From positions 146,026,885 to 146,090,884 of the forward strand of contig NC_053038.3 in assembly GCF_002575655.3 (NCBI RefSeq): a DNA stretch of 64,000 nt, read 5' to 3'. The stretch comes from Aegilops tauschii subsp. strangulata. Lineage: Eukaryota; Streptophyta; Magnoliopsida; Poales; Poaceae. The position numbers were made by a program, and so were the translations under genes. The notes beneath the pieces are model-generated. The model was not told the DNA's origin and did not search any database. It was given only the letters and a program-made list of their open reading frames with translations. Shown piece after piece: positions 23,440 to 33,978 of the stretch. Position 1 is the stretch's first letter. Each line of letters opens with the position of its first letter.

Positions 23440-23958
23440 TAGTCCTTGCTGATAGGATTCCTCTTCGCATCCTTATGGTGTATCCGGATGACCGCTCATC
23501 CCCCAATGTCCAATAGATGTTGTGTAGATAAAGCATATAACATACGTCTTATTAGAAGCAATCGTCTGTGTTATTATCGGTCTTCACACACATTTCTGAT
23601 TATAGACTTGTTTGCCGCGTATCACACACATCTTGTTATATTGAACCGTTTCTGTTCTCTTGTCTCAACGCAAACAGTTCATCCGAGTGAACTGCATGCC
23701 GTATATCACACACACCTTCATCTGGCTGCCCGTTTCTTTTGTTCCTCCTCATCGCAAAAAGTTAATTGAGCTGAACCGTATGCCCCGCATCGCACACGCA
23801 ACAAAAATCTGAACCGTGTTTGATGCATCCTCCATCACAAACGTTTTACACCTTTTTTACGGTTATTTTACACCACCGTTTGCGATTATGGCATCGCACA
23901 CAGTTTCTTCGAAGGGTCTCTGATCATAGTGTCGCGTTAGCAGGAACCTGCAGTGGTG
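23440..23958. repeat. CACTA right subterminal repeats and terminus
   Basis: Degenerate copies of CGTATCACACACATC, GCATCGCACACGCAAC and GTTTGCGATTATGGCATCGCA alternate to the end at GCAGTGGTG (23958). They are the counterpart of the left-arm repeats. Confidence 0.75.
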
Positions 23959-24327
23959 TATATACCATAAGATGGGCACCGGAGGTGGGCTGGACTGCCC
24001 ACCACCAACCAGGGAGCGCCTGGGGGCCTGGCGCGCCCTGGTGTCTTGTGGGCACCAGGCATCCCCCTAGTAGTTATTTTCTCCAGTATTTTTTATATAT
24101 TCCAAAACAATTCTCTGTGAAATTTCAGCTCATTTGGAAATGTGCATAATAGGTAACTCTGACATAGCTTTTCCAGGTCCAGAATTCCAGTTGTCGGTAT
24201 TCTCCCTCTTTGTATAAACCTTGCAAATTATGAGATAAATGGCATTAGAATTACTCCATAAAGAACTATTATGCATAAAAACATTATAAATATCAGTACT
24301 AAAACATGATGTAAAATGGACGTATCA
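23959..24327 (-). mobile_element. Athila-type gypsy LTR, right part
   Basis: This is the continuation of the LTR interrupted at 12051. It includes GGCGCGCCCTGG-type blocks and ends GACGTATCA at 24327. The base after it starts the internal domain (minus-strand purine tract AAGCTTGGAGGAGT), so this is the 3' LTR of a minus-strand element. Confidence 0.75.
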
Positions 24328-25425
24328 ACTCCTCCAAGCTTAGACCTCGCTTGTCCTCAAGCAAAAGCTGATATAAAAAATCATGTTTGCATGTTTAGAG
24401 AGAGACGAGTAGATAAAAAAATACGGACATAGTAGCATCATGTTTATTATTATAACAGCAACAAACTTTATCATAAAGCTCTATCATATAACTTCTCATG
24501 AACAAGTAACAATTCATCACAACATCGAAGGAAAAAACAGAAACTTTATTGAAAACCAACAAACTATGTTCTCAGTCAACTTTGCAACTACAATTCAACA
24601 AAGCCTTTTGGCAAGTTGACATACTCAACCATCATTTAATGTTCTATGATTGCTAACACTCACAACATATATATGAGGAAAAAGTTTCAACCGGACATAA
24701 AGAAAAATAGGGGCTTATAGTTTTGGCTCCCAACCTATTCACCTCAAGGTTGATGTCAACAATAATAACTCATGCTCACTCATGTCCAACTGGATATATG
24801 TGCCTAGATCTTTCCACACCACATGATGCTTGCCAAAGAGAAACTAGAAAGGAATAGAGGAAAAACTTTGACTCTCGCATAAAATTAAATACATAAAAGT
24901 AAAAGATAATCCCTTCACAGAGGGAAGCAGAGATTATCAGACGCTTTTTGGTTTGTATGTGCAATCTCTGAATGCAAAAGAATATCACGTTATATTTCCC
25001 CTTATGATAACAACCTTTATTACGCTGTACGTCGCTTTTATTACTTTGCGATCACAAGTTCGTACAATGCTTTATTTCTTTTACACTAAATGATCAAACA
25101 CATTTAGAAGCAATTTATATTGCCTTATTGCACCGATGACAACTTAGTTGAAGGATCTTGCTTAATCCATAGGTAGGTATGGTGGAATCTCAAAACATTG
25201 ATGTGGGTTTAATTGTTTTAGATGCACAAGTAGTATATCTACTTAGCGCAGAATTTTGGATAGCAATGATATTGGGCAAGCACCACATGTTGAAGGATCT
25301 ATGACAATATAACTTATATATGAATAAGAACAAACATAAATCATTACATTGTCTTCCTTGTCCAACATCGACAATTTTGGCAAAAGATATTTAGCGGGGG
25401 CTCATAATCATAAAAGATGTCCAAG
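24328..25425 (-). mobile_element. Athila-type gypsy internal 3' non-coding region
   Basis: No ORF of note is present. The sequence from about 24560 to 25420 is clearly homologous to 35790-36660 beside the second Athila-type LTR. Shared blocks include TATGTTCTCAGTCA, TCTATGATTGCTAACACTCA and TGATGCTTGCCAAA. A long untranslated stretch between pol and the 3' LTR is usual for Athila elements. Similarity ends near 25425, where different sequence begins. Confidence 0.72.
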
Positions 25426-26358
25426 ATAGGCGATGAGGTCAGGGAGCGCGGGGGTGGCCGAATGCGTCGAGCTCGTCGACGAGAGGCGGCGGTCATGGCG
25501 GTAAGCCGACTCAATGTGGAGCATACGGTGCGGTACGGCTCGATTCGAGGCACGTACGTGAAGGAGGTAATGACGAGGAAGCTCCTGGACATCCTCCCGG
25601 GCACCGGGGAGGACAGTGGCCGTGGGCTCGATGAGGGCCTGGCGATGAAGCTTCGGTTCTTCACGAGGGGGTAAGAAACAAGAAGAGGGGTAAGTGAGTG
25701 GGGGCTTGGGATTGTCCGTGGCATGGGGGAGTCTTGTCTATCGTGGGGAGCCGTGGGATGGCCGACATGGCGGCAACGATGGCCATGGTGGCGTGGATGT
25801 GCGTGGCCCTGTCTACTGTACGTGAGGATGAAGGATACTCTAGGTGGGCTGGGATGGTTAGTTCCTGTTCATAGTGGGCCAAAAGTGCACAATGTAATTT
25901 CAATTTTACTTTTCTATAAAAAGATACATACTTTTTTCTATTTATCTTAGTGATCAAATGAATTTATTTCTTAATGAAAATCTGCACATAATTACTATTT
26001 ACTATTTTGAAGTAGCTCACAAAGTTTCATGCCATTTTGAAATATTTAGAATTATGTTTGAATGTAATTGGTCCACTTAAGTGTTGTTGGTCCATTTCAA
26101 AAATAGACAAGGGCATTTTTGGAGTTTCAAATAATGTTGGGTTCAACATGAAATTAGCTTAGGGGATTATCAACATTAATACAAACATTTTTATTCTAGT
26201 GGTTGTTGAAATAATTACTGACTTTATATTTTAAATTTGAATTTGAACCAATTTGAGAGTGGGATTATTTTCTAAATGCAAATTAATTATGATGACCATG
26301 ATGACATCGTAGATTAATTATTATAATAGGCTATTAGGGTCTGGGGGTGTCACAATAT
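25426..26358 (-). mobile_element. Truncated LTR fragment ending GGGGGTGTCACA
   Basis: The right edge reads TCTGGGGGTGTCACA, the reverse complement of the TGTGACACCCCCAGA start common to several plant gypsy LTRs. The interior has a GC-rich part (25430-25680) and a long AT-rich part. The left edge abuts the Athila remnant without a recognisable LTR start, so it is a fragment. Short ORFs inside have no recognisable domain. The assignment rests on the terminus only. Confidence 0.45.
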
Positions 26359-27365
26359 GGTTGTCCAACTATTGCTTCTACGACTATTGCTAACCCATAG
26401 CGATAAAGTAAAGCAATTACATGGCTTTTAATAATTGACACGCATGTCATAAAATAAATTAAAGACAACCCTATGGTTCCTACCAGTTGCCATACTCATC
26501 GACATATAGGTCGTGAACCTATTAAAAACATGATTATCTCATACATCAACATATATCACATCACGTTTCGGCCATACCATATCACAACATGCCCTGCAAA
26601 AACAAGTTAGACGTCCTCTACTTTGTTGTTGCAATTTTTACGTGGATGCTAGGGAAAACTACAAGAAACGTTCTTATCCACACAAAACCATAACGGTGAT
26701 ATGCAAGGTACCTTTTAACCTTCGACAAGGACCGCCATTGTCAAATCAAATTCAACTTAGGTGGGACAGACAAACACCCGCAAAGCCACTTTCATGCAAT
26801 AGAAGTTGCATGTTAGTTAGTGGAACCGGTCTCTTGTGCGAGGACACGTAAGATTGGTCTGAGCCACTTCATCCCACAATACCGCGGGATCCCAATAACA
26901 TAAAGGAAGTGAGCAATTTGAACATCAACGCCCACAAGATCTTTGTGTTCTACTCGTGCATATACATCTACGCTAGACTTAGCTCTGATGCCACTAATGG
27001 GGAACGAAGCATGAAAATAAAAAAATTCCTATGAACACCCAATATAAATCTAGGAGATGCGTAGCTATGAGAGGGGAGTGAGTCTACATACCCTTGTAGA
27101 ACGAAAGAGTTAACGATCTAGAGATCATGGTAGGCGTAGTTGTACTCACGCCGCGATCCAATCTAATCCAAGAACCACACGTGCGACACTTCTGAATTTA
27201 GCACACGTACGGCTTGGTGACATCTCCTCCTCTTTGATCCAGCAAGTGAGGGAGAAGATGTAGATGAGATATGATCCAACACGATGATGTGGTGGTGGTG
27301 GCAGTGGAACTCCGGTAGGGCTTCGCCAAGCGCTACATGAAAGAGAAGTGGAGGGAGAGGGAGAG
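26359..27365 (-). mobile_element. BARE-type copia fragment (leader, PBS, partial 5' LTR)
   Basis: 26359-26994 matches the leader of the copia at 5806-7067 (GCCCTGCAAAAACAAGTTAG, CCTCTACTTTGTTGTTGCAA). At 26977-26994 the minus strand gives the primer site TGGCATCAGAGC, closer to the tRNA-iMet complement than in the intact element. The LTR begins at about 26995 but its edge is mutated to TAATGGGGAACG. About 370 bp remain before the next element. No coding region survives. Confidence 0.82.
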
Positions 27366-27384
27366 GGCAGCCGCCATGTTCCAG

Positions 27385-28310
27385 CGATTGGCTGCCTGTC
27401 AGTGCAACAAACGTTGGCGCATGTTTCCGAGACTGTACATAGGCACAGAGACAAGGCTGCGATAACAAGACAAGACAAAGCTAAGGATATAGCTCTTTGA
27501 GGAATCAAAGGGCGGATCAAGAAGACCAAGACAAGACAGAAGAGCATGATATCAATAAGGAAAAACCTCCCTTGTCGGGCAGGCGAGACTGGTTAGTTTG
27601 AGGCTACATTGAAGACAAGTCTCAAGATTTCCCCGACAGGCTTGACAGGAACGCTGAGGGTGGATCGCCCCACCAAGGCACCACCACTCGACCGCACAGC
27701 GACTCAAGTCACTTATCAGTGCGGTGTCGAGCCCCCAAGTGATTAAGTGGCTGTCATTTGGCACGTGGTAGCCATTTGGGGAAAAGATACACCCTGCATG
27801 ACACCCGTCCTGAGGCGTGTTAGGCAGACAGGGCAAGAGATAGCTAAAGTGGCACGGCAAGGCTTGCCGGGCTACATTCATGACGTGACACTAAGTGGTG
27901 CATTTAATGTGCCTTGTCCTATCTTCAGAGTTAGGTATGATAGCACTGTTTGCTATCTAATCAGTGTATAATGACTAATTTGCCAATGTGGTAACCCCTT
28001 AGCCTATGAAAGGAGGGCCATGGCAACCTAGAACGGGATTCTGACCCTTGTACACTCTTACTGCATAACTGCTCTGCCCGAGGCGACCTTGCCGGGCTTG
28101 GCGCTACGTGTTCGTCATGGTCCTCCATCCAATCCACCAGAAAGCATGCATAGGGTTTTATGCTTCGCAGTGGCCTAAACCTGGGTAAAAACCACCGTGT
28201 CACCATTGTCGTGCTGCCCTACGGTCTCCGACCTATGTGCAATGTGCCCCTCCCCCTTACCGAATCACAAGGGGCCAATGGCCCATAGGTGATCATGTTC
28301 TGCCATGACA
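27385..28310 (+). repeat. Tat-type gypsy 5' LTR (left edge approximate)
   Basis: The LTR is non-coding and ends CCATGACA four bases before the primer site at 28315. It contains repeated CTTGCCGGGC / CTTGTCGGGC motifs. No second LTR is in the window for comparison. Confidence 0.6.
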
Positions 28311-28314
28311 TCTT

Positions 28315-28332
28315 TGGCGCGCCAGGCAGGGG
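28315..28332 (+). promoter_or_regulatory. Gypsy primer binding site
   Basis: TGGCGCGCCAGGCAGGGG lies immediately after the LTR end. It matches the TGGCGCGCCAGGTAGGGG-type site common in grass gypsy elements. Confidence 0.75.
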
Positions 28333-28412
28333 TAGGCGCCTGCACGAACTTGAGGTTGTAAGCAGCGCGTCAATCTTCATCATCATATTCCTCGTCGACG
28401 GCTTCATTATCC

Positions 28413-30465
28413 ATGGTGCCCAAGAAAAAGTCCGGCGCTACAGCTCACCCGTCCACCTCGAAGCCCCCCTCGCATGCAGCCACTGATACCGTGGGGCCTA
28501 TGGTGGCGCATGGGGATGTGGTCACCGCGGGGAAAGTGATCGGCGCAGGCGGCACCATCACCGTTCCCCCTGCGGCCGAAGCGGGAACAGGGGGCGTCGA
28601 GGGAGGACAGCATCGATAGCACAATAGCGGCCATGCTCCACAAGATGCGGGTGGGGAGAATATCCAATCTCTGCCTCTCCACACTGAAGGACGCAGCCGC
28701 AGCGATGAAGCTCCCTCTTGTCCGAATCACAACCCCCTAGCTTCCCCTGTTGCGGGTGCAGCTACTGGGCACGCGCCTTCGCTGGGGCAAGTTGACTAAG
28801 ACAAAGCGCCGAACGAGATTGTCAATCCCCAAGCGCATCCTTCTCGTTGCCACGCCATCCCAGCGACCGGCTCGTGGCAGCAAGAACACGGCGCCGCCAC
28901 TACCGGTACCGTCAGAAGTCAGGCGACGTCGTGATCTGCGTCTTCGTCCATGCCAAGCACCGCTTCGAAAGCCATGGCGCAAGCCAATCTCTTGTTGAGA
29001 TTCCCGCCAGCGGCCAATCAAATGGATGAATGGAGAGACACCATCCAAAGTATGATTGGTTTCGCCACGACATCCACAGGCAGCAACGACGGCCCAAGCC
29101 GCTGGCCGTACTGAAGGGATCACTCCTATGGTGCAATTTCCTCCACAGTAGCCAGCACAGGGGCTGCATCCAGAGCTACGCGACCAAGAGCCCGACGAGG
29201 TGTCGATGGCTTCGTCTGATCCTAGAGCCCGTCGAGACCAGCAGTAGGTCCAAGAAGACAGGTGAAGGGAAGACGCACCCGTCACCATAGAACGACGCTA
29301 TGAAACCCGCCGCCCGTCTGATAGGCTCAACAGCCCAGATGTCGACGAGCCATTGCCTGGTGGAGACGTATACCAGCCTTTCGAGGTTTGGTGTCCCACG
29401 TTCACTCGCGAGCTGCAGCAAGTCCGTTGGCCATCTGCTTGTATGTTCAAGCCAGAGATACCAGAAAAGTATGATGGAAGATTGAACCCGGTAGAGTTCT
29501 TGAGCATTCACACCATCACCGTACAAGCCGCCGGAGGAGGAGATGAAAAGGTATTCACCAACTACTTCCCTTTGGCACTCAAGCCAAATGTGAGGTCATG
29601 GTTGATGCACATGTCGGAGAACTCCATCTCAACCTGGGCTGAACTATGCAATGAGTTTGTTAGCGCCTTCACGGGAGGCCATCAAGAACCAGGTCGGCCC
29701 AGCGACTTGCAGCTCCTCCCACAAAAGGAAGGAGAGAGTTTACAAAAGTGTATGCAGTGATTTAGCCGGGTGCACAGGAAAATTCCGGATATCCACGCGG
29801 CAGTCGTGATTGTCGCGTTCCAGTCCAACGTACACAACCACAGGATACGTTCCAAGATGAACGTCCAGTTGCCCAAGACTGTGAATGAGCTGTACACCTT
29901 GGTAGATAAGTGTGCCCGTGCAGAGGAGGGGAGGTGACTCCCAGGAGAAGAAGATGGCATCGACATTGACTCAGAAGATGACGAAGATGCCACCAATCAG
30001 AAGAAGAACAAGAGACACAACAAGAAGCGCAAGGAGAAAATAGTACTAGCTTTCAAAGGATCTGGCATTCCTAGTGCCATCAAGAAGGCCAAGACCGAAG
30101 CTCCTGACTAGGAAGTTGCCGTGTGCACTGACTGCCAGGAAGCTACGGCGGCCGAGAAGGCTAGGCAGGCTGACGGGCTGTACTGCAAGATCCATCGGAC
30201 CAAGGGCCATGATCTCCAAGAGTGTCATCAAGTTGAGCAACTCGTCAAGAAATATAAAGCTGAGTACGAGAAGCGTGACAAGAAGAGAGACCAAGATGGC
30301 ATTGGTGGGAAGGGCGGCAGAGGAGGCCGCCCTGGCAAGGTCCCTCAGCATCAAGGGAAACCTGCTAGAGGCCATGAGAAGAAGGAATGCGATGATGAGA
30401 GCGATGAAGGGGATGAAGAGGATACCAGAGAGCAGGAGTTTCAGAAAGCCAATGATGCCCTGTGA
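28413..30465 (+). pseudogene. Tat-type gag with zinc-binding region
   Basis: Gag probably starts at MVPKKKSGATAHPSTSKPPS (28413); the first part is frame-broken. The conserved gag core is at 29353-29934 (KPEIPEKYDGRLNPVEFL, WLMHMSENSISTWAELCNEF) and is interrupted by a TGA at 29758-29760 and another near 29935. At 30121-30465 a further piece carries CKIHRTKGHDLQEC, a C-x2-H...H-x4-C zinc-knuckle-like motif, then a charged tail. Stops at about 30109 and 30463 separate the pieces. Confidence 0.85.
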
Positions 30466-30483
30466 ATTGACGGAGGCACATCC

Positions 30484-31190
30484 TTGCACTCCTCTCACTG
30501 CCAGCTTAAACAGTGGGCATGTGAGGTCAATGTTATGGAGCCAGCAGCAAATTCTCGGAAACCACTCAAGTGGTCTCGCACGCCCATCATTTTTGCTGAA
30601 GAGGATCACCCTGACCGCACAACCGTGGTATGGTGCTTGTCATTGTTGGTTTCACCAACGATCTGCAACCTCAAAGTGAAAAAGATGTTGGTTATTGGCG
30701 GGGCCGGGCTGAATCACATTTCCCCCAAGATCATAAGCAAGCTGCAGATAACAGACGAAGAGCTCAAAGTTACTAGCACCTTTCAAGGGATCAACCCCGG
30801 CAGGAGTCCTCCAAAGGGGAAGATCACGCTGCCGGTGAAATCTGGAGGAGAATTCAACTACTGGACTGAGAAGATTGTGTTCGACGTGGCCGAGCTTCCA
30901 TTTTCGTACAATGGGATACTTGGATGACCTGCCCTGGCGAAGTTCATGGCGGCATCCCACTACGCCTACAGAAATTTGAAGATGCCAGGACCAATGCTCA
31001 TCATTTCTATCACGTCAGACAAGAAAGACACAATTATATGCGTGGATAATATATACTGGGAGGCGGTCGCTGCCGAGGCCGTCGAACCCGCAGTCCCCGC
31101 CAAGGAAAAAAACAAGGGAGAAGAGCTAGCAAGGATACCAGCAAGAATCTGGGAAGCGCGCCTCTCTAGAGTGCGCTACACCTGTCGATG
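30484..31190 (+). pseudogene. Tat-type aspartic protease region
   Basis: The frame includes IIFAEEDHPD and KMLVIGGAGLNHISPKI. In related elements the active site lies in an I-D-G-G-A-G-L-N context; here the aspartate position is isoleucine, so the protease should be inactive. A stop near 30925 and poor conservation downstream to 31190 add to the decay. Confidence 0.75.
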
Positions 31191-31339
31191 ACTTGCCGGA
31201 AAGTTCAAATAGCAAGAGATCAAAGGTTGTTGCACCTGTTGTAAGAAGGTCCTGGCAAGGCTGGTTGGCGCTAATGGTACATTCACCTATAAGCTCCACC
31301 CTTGACGGCAAATAGGAAAGTGCGCTCATTGCCTTCCTG

Positions 31340-32320
31340 TGGGTGAATGTTGATGTGTTTTCTTGGCAACCATCTGACATCCCCGGTGTTCCCAGGGAGG
31401 TAATCGAGCACCACCTTGCTGTGTGCCCCCATGCCCGGCCCGGCATGCAGAAGGTCCGGAAGCAAGCTTTGGAGCGGCAAAAATTCATTGCTGAGAAATC
31501 AAGAATCTTGAAGCAGCTGGTTTGGTCAGAGGAGTATTGCATCCAACATGGTTGGCAAACCCAATGGTGGTGCGCAAGGAGAATGGGAAATGGAGGCTTT
31601 GCATAGATTTCACAGATCTAAATAAAGCATGCCTGAAGGACCCATTCCCCTTGCCACACATCGATCAGGTTCTAGATTCCACCTCCGGATGTGACCTGCT
31701 TTCCTTCTTGGATGCCTACTCCGGATACCACCAGATATTCATGTCCCAGGAAGACGAGGAGAAGACCGTATTCATAACCCCATGTGGCAAGTACTGCTTT
31801 GTACGAATGCCCTTTGGGTTAAAGAGCGCTGGGTCCACCTTTGCAAGAGCCATGCAAATTGGTTCTGAGTCTCAGCAGCATAGGAATATTGAAGCTTACA
31901 TGGATGACATAGTGGTCAAGACCAAGGACAGATCAACTCTCATTCAAGACTCGGAAGAGACCTTTGCAAACCTGTGCAAGATCAACTTGAAGTTTAATCC
32001 AGAGAAGTGTGTGTTTGGCGTTCCCTCTGGCAAGCTACTTGGCTTCTCTGTGTCTCACCGGGGAATAGAGGCCAACCCCGACAAGATCAGATCAATCGAG
32101 CAGATTCAAGCGCCCAAGACAGTCAAGGATGTGAGATGTTTAACTGGAAGCGTTGTCGCGCTGAGTAGGTTCATCTCCAAGTCTACCGAGCGCGCCCTGC
32201 CATTCTTCAAAATTTTGAAGAAGGCATGCAAGGCCCATGAAGTGGACCGTAGAGGCAGAAGCAGTGCTGCAAGACTTAAAAGCCTACCTTTCCTCTGTTC
32301 CCACCTTGGTCGCTCCTAAA
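31340..32320 (+). pseudogene. Tat-type reverse transcriptase
   Basis: RT homology begins in one frame near 31343 (VDVFSWQPSDIPGVPREVIE) and moves to another by 31522, which stays open to 32319. Visible motifs are GKWRLCIDFTDLNKAC, FLDAYSGYHQI (first catalytic Asp), RMPFGLKSAGSTFARAM and EAYMDDIVVK (YMDD box, intact). LGFSVSHRGIEANPDKI follows, marking the thumb. The catalytic core looks intact, but it cannot be translated with its neighbours because of frame breaks on both sides. Confidence 0.92.
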
Positions 32321-32860
32321 CCACAAGAGCAGTTGCTGCTATATTTAGCGGCGACCAATCAAGTGGTTAGCGCAGCCCTGGTGGCACAGCGGGAAGTGGA
32401 AGAAGGAGCAGCTACAGCTGCTGCCCTCCCCGAAGATGGAAGTGAACCATTCATGGCATGATTGACTACGGATTAAGAGAAAGAAGAGTAGGGCAGTGAA
32501 GGCAATCCCAAGACCGCGGCAAGGAAGAGGGTAGTGCAGCGACCAGTTTACTTTGTTAGCTCCCTGTTACAGGGGGCTAGGTCAAGGTACTCTAGGGTAC
32601 AGAAATTAATCTTCGTCCTCATCATGGCCTCGAGGAAGCTGCGCCACTACCTCCAAGCCCACGAGATCACAATTGTCACCCATTTTCCTCTACAACACAT
32701 ATTAAGGAACCCTGAAGCCACCGACAGGATAGTTGAAAGGGCTTTGGAATTATCAATCTTTGGACTAAAGAACGAATGCACCTCAACCATTCAGAGCAAA
32801 GCACCGACGGAGTTTATTGCAGAATGTTCACCAACTCTAGATGAAGAGAAGCTGGAAACA
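32237..32860 (+). pseudogene. Tat-type RNase H
   Basis: The RT-RNase H linker and start are in 32237-32461 (AVLQDLKAYLSSVPTLVAPK), which stops at TGA. The domain resumes at 32534 with RPVYFVSSLLQGARSRYS and LRHYLQAHEITIVTHFPLQH, the usual end of a gypsy RNase H. The segment between is damaged. Confidence 0.82.
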
Positions 32861-33250
32861 GTCATCCCCGGCAAGGAAGCACCCCAAGAGTGGATCATGT
32901 ACTTTGATGGTGCTTTCTCACTACAGGGTGCTGGGACTGGCGTGCTCTTCGCCGCACCCACCGGGTAGCACCTGAAGTACGTAGTACAAATGAACTTTCC
33001 CTGAGAGAGGGCTACCAACCAAACTTCAGAGTATGAAGGGCTCCTTATTGGGCTCAGGATTGTGATAGAGTTGGGGATTAAGAAGCTGATCATCTATGGA
33101 GATTCACAGCTTGTGGTGAGAAAAGTCAACAAGGATTAGCAGAGCCCCTTAATGGAGGCATAGGTTGAAGAAATGAGGAAGTTGGAGGAACACTTTGATG
33201 GATTACAAACGAAGCACGTACCGCGTGCGGAAAACAGCACTGCCGATTAT
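32861..33250 (+). pseudogene. Second (archaeal-type) RNase H
   Basis: The motif EWIMYFDGAFSLQGAGTGVLF at 32890-32950 holds the first catalytic Asp of an archaeal-type RNase H. After a TAG it continues with SEYEGLLIGLRIVIELGIKK (Glu) and IIYGDSQLVV (Asp). A second RNase H between RT and integrase is the Tat-lineage hallmark. Two stops break it. Confidence 0.85.
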
Positions 33251-33475
33251 ATGTCAAAGAGTGACGCACAAAAGCTCCATGTGGAACCAGGAACCTTTGT
33301 CCTCCATTTGACTTGGCCATCCGTATACCCATTGGAAACGGCTAGGAAGAGGAGGAAGCTGGACTCCGGCAAGCCTTCACCGGTAGTACCTTCGGTGGTC
33401 CCCGGTAAGGGGGCTGCCTGGAATGTCTCCACCTCACTTGGCGAGCCGCACTCTTCCACATGACCTCAGGTCTTT

Positions 33476-33978
33476 ATGGTCGAGGCAAGCTCTCCCACGA
33501 GTAAGGAGGAGCCATTGGCTCTAGTTGTCGAGCCACAGGTTCCAACTTGGGCAGAACACATCGTCCACTACCTCCAAACTCGAGAACATCCTGAAGAACA
33601 AGAAGAAGCTGAAAGAGTAGCCTTAGGGCCAGTATGTATTAGTTTGTCAATGACAAGTTATACAGAAGGAGGCCCAACGGTGTGAAACTGAAGTGCATTT
33701 GCCGGGAAGAAGGAAAGGAACTATTAGTAGAAATACACAAAGGCCTGTGCGGATCTCATATTGGATTAAGAGCCTTTGTTGGGAAAGCTTTACAGCAAGG
33801 TTTCTACTGGCCCTCGGCCCTCCAAGATGCAACCGAGCTAGTCACCAGATGTGAAGCGTGCCAGTTCCACTCCAAGAATATCCATCAACCTGGTCAAGCT
33901 CTCCAGACTATCCATTTGTCACTCCCATTTTTGGTCTGGCGGCTCGACATCTTGGGCCCCTTTCCCCGTGCTACCGGG
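33476..33978 (+). pseudogene. Tat-type integrase, N-terminal part only
   Basis: The HHCC zinc-binding module is visible: EIHKGLCGSHIG (two His) and TRCEACQFH (two Cys). Homology ends at DILGPFPRATG, just at the first catalytic Asp region, where a foreign LTR begins at 33979. The remaining core is not found elsewhere in the window. Confidence 0.85.

Larger units (their letters stand above)
12052..23958. mobile_element. CACTA element with gene cargo and tandem array
   Basis: This 11.9 kb element has ends CACTGGTGCACG (left) and, on the other strand, CACCACTGCAGG (right). The first 21 bases of the two ends match at 14 positions. It is flanked by TAT and lies inside an LTR that is otherwise continuous. 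Subterminal tracts carry repeated ACATCCCACAC (left) and GTATCACACAC / GCATCGCACAC (right). I find no recognisable En/Spm transposase, so it looks non-autonomous. Cargo: a GRF zinc-finger gene, an alanine-rich broken gene, a tandem array of about 510-bp units holding a solo LTR, and a plus-strand broken gene with its own promoter-like region. Confidence 0.85.
27385..33978 (+). mobile_element. Decayed Tat-lineage gypsy retrotransposon, 3' truncated
   Basis: A plus-strand element has a 5' LTR (to about 28310), a primer site, gag, protease, RT, RNase H, a second archaeal-type RNase H and the start of integrase. The order RT-RNase H-aRNase H-integrase is diagnostic of the Tat/Ogre/Retand branch of plant gypsy elements. 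Many stops and frame changes show long inactivity. It is cut inside integrase at 33978 by the LTR that begins at 33979. The left boundary is approximate because the LTR start could not be identified. Confidence 0.85.

Noticed and set aside
23951..23955. CAGTG as the right end of the 12-24 kb CACTA
   Set aside because: Ending there gives a GTG flank that does not match the left TAT, and the interrupted LTR is not rejoined correctly. The end at 23958 fits both.
25344..25724. 126-codon minus-strand ORF and the overlapping 85-codon plus ORF
   Set aside because: They lie in GC-rich LTR-fragment sequence and neither shows a recognisable domain or splice context.
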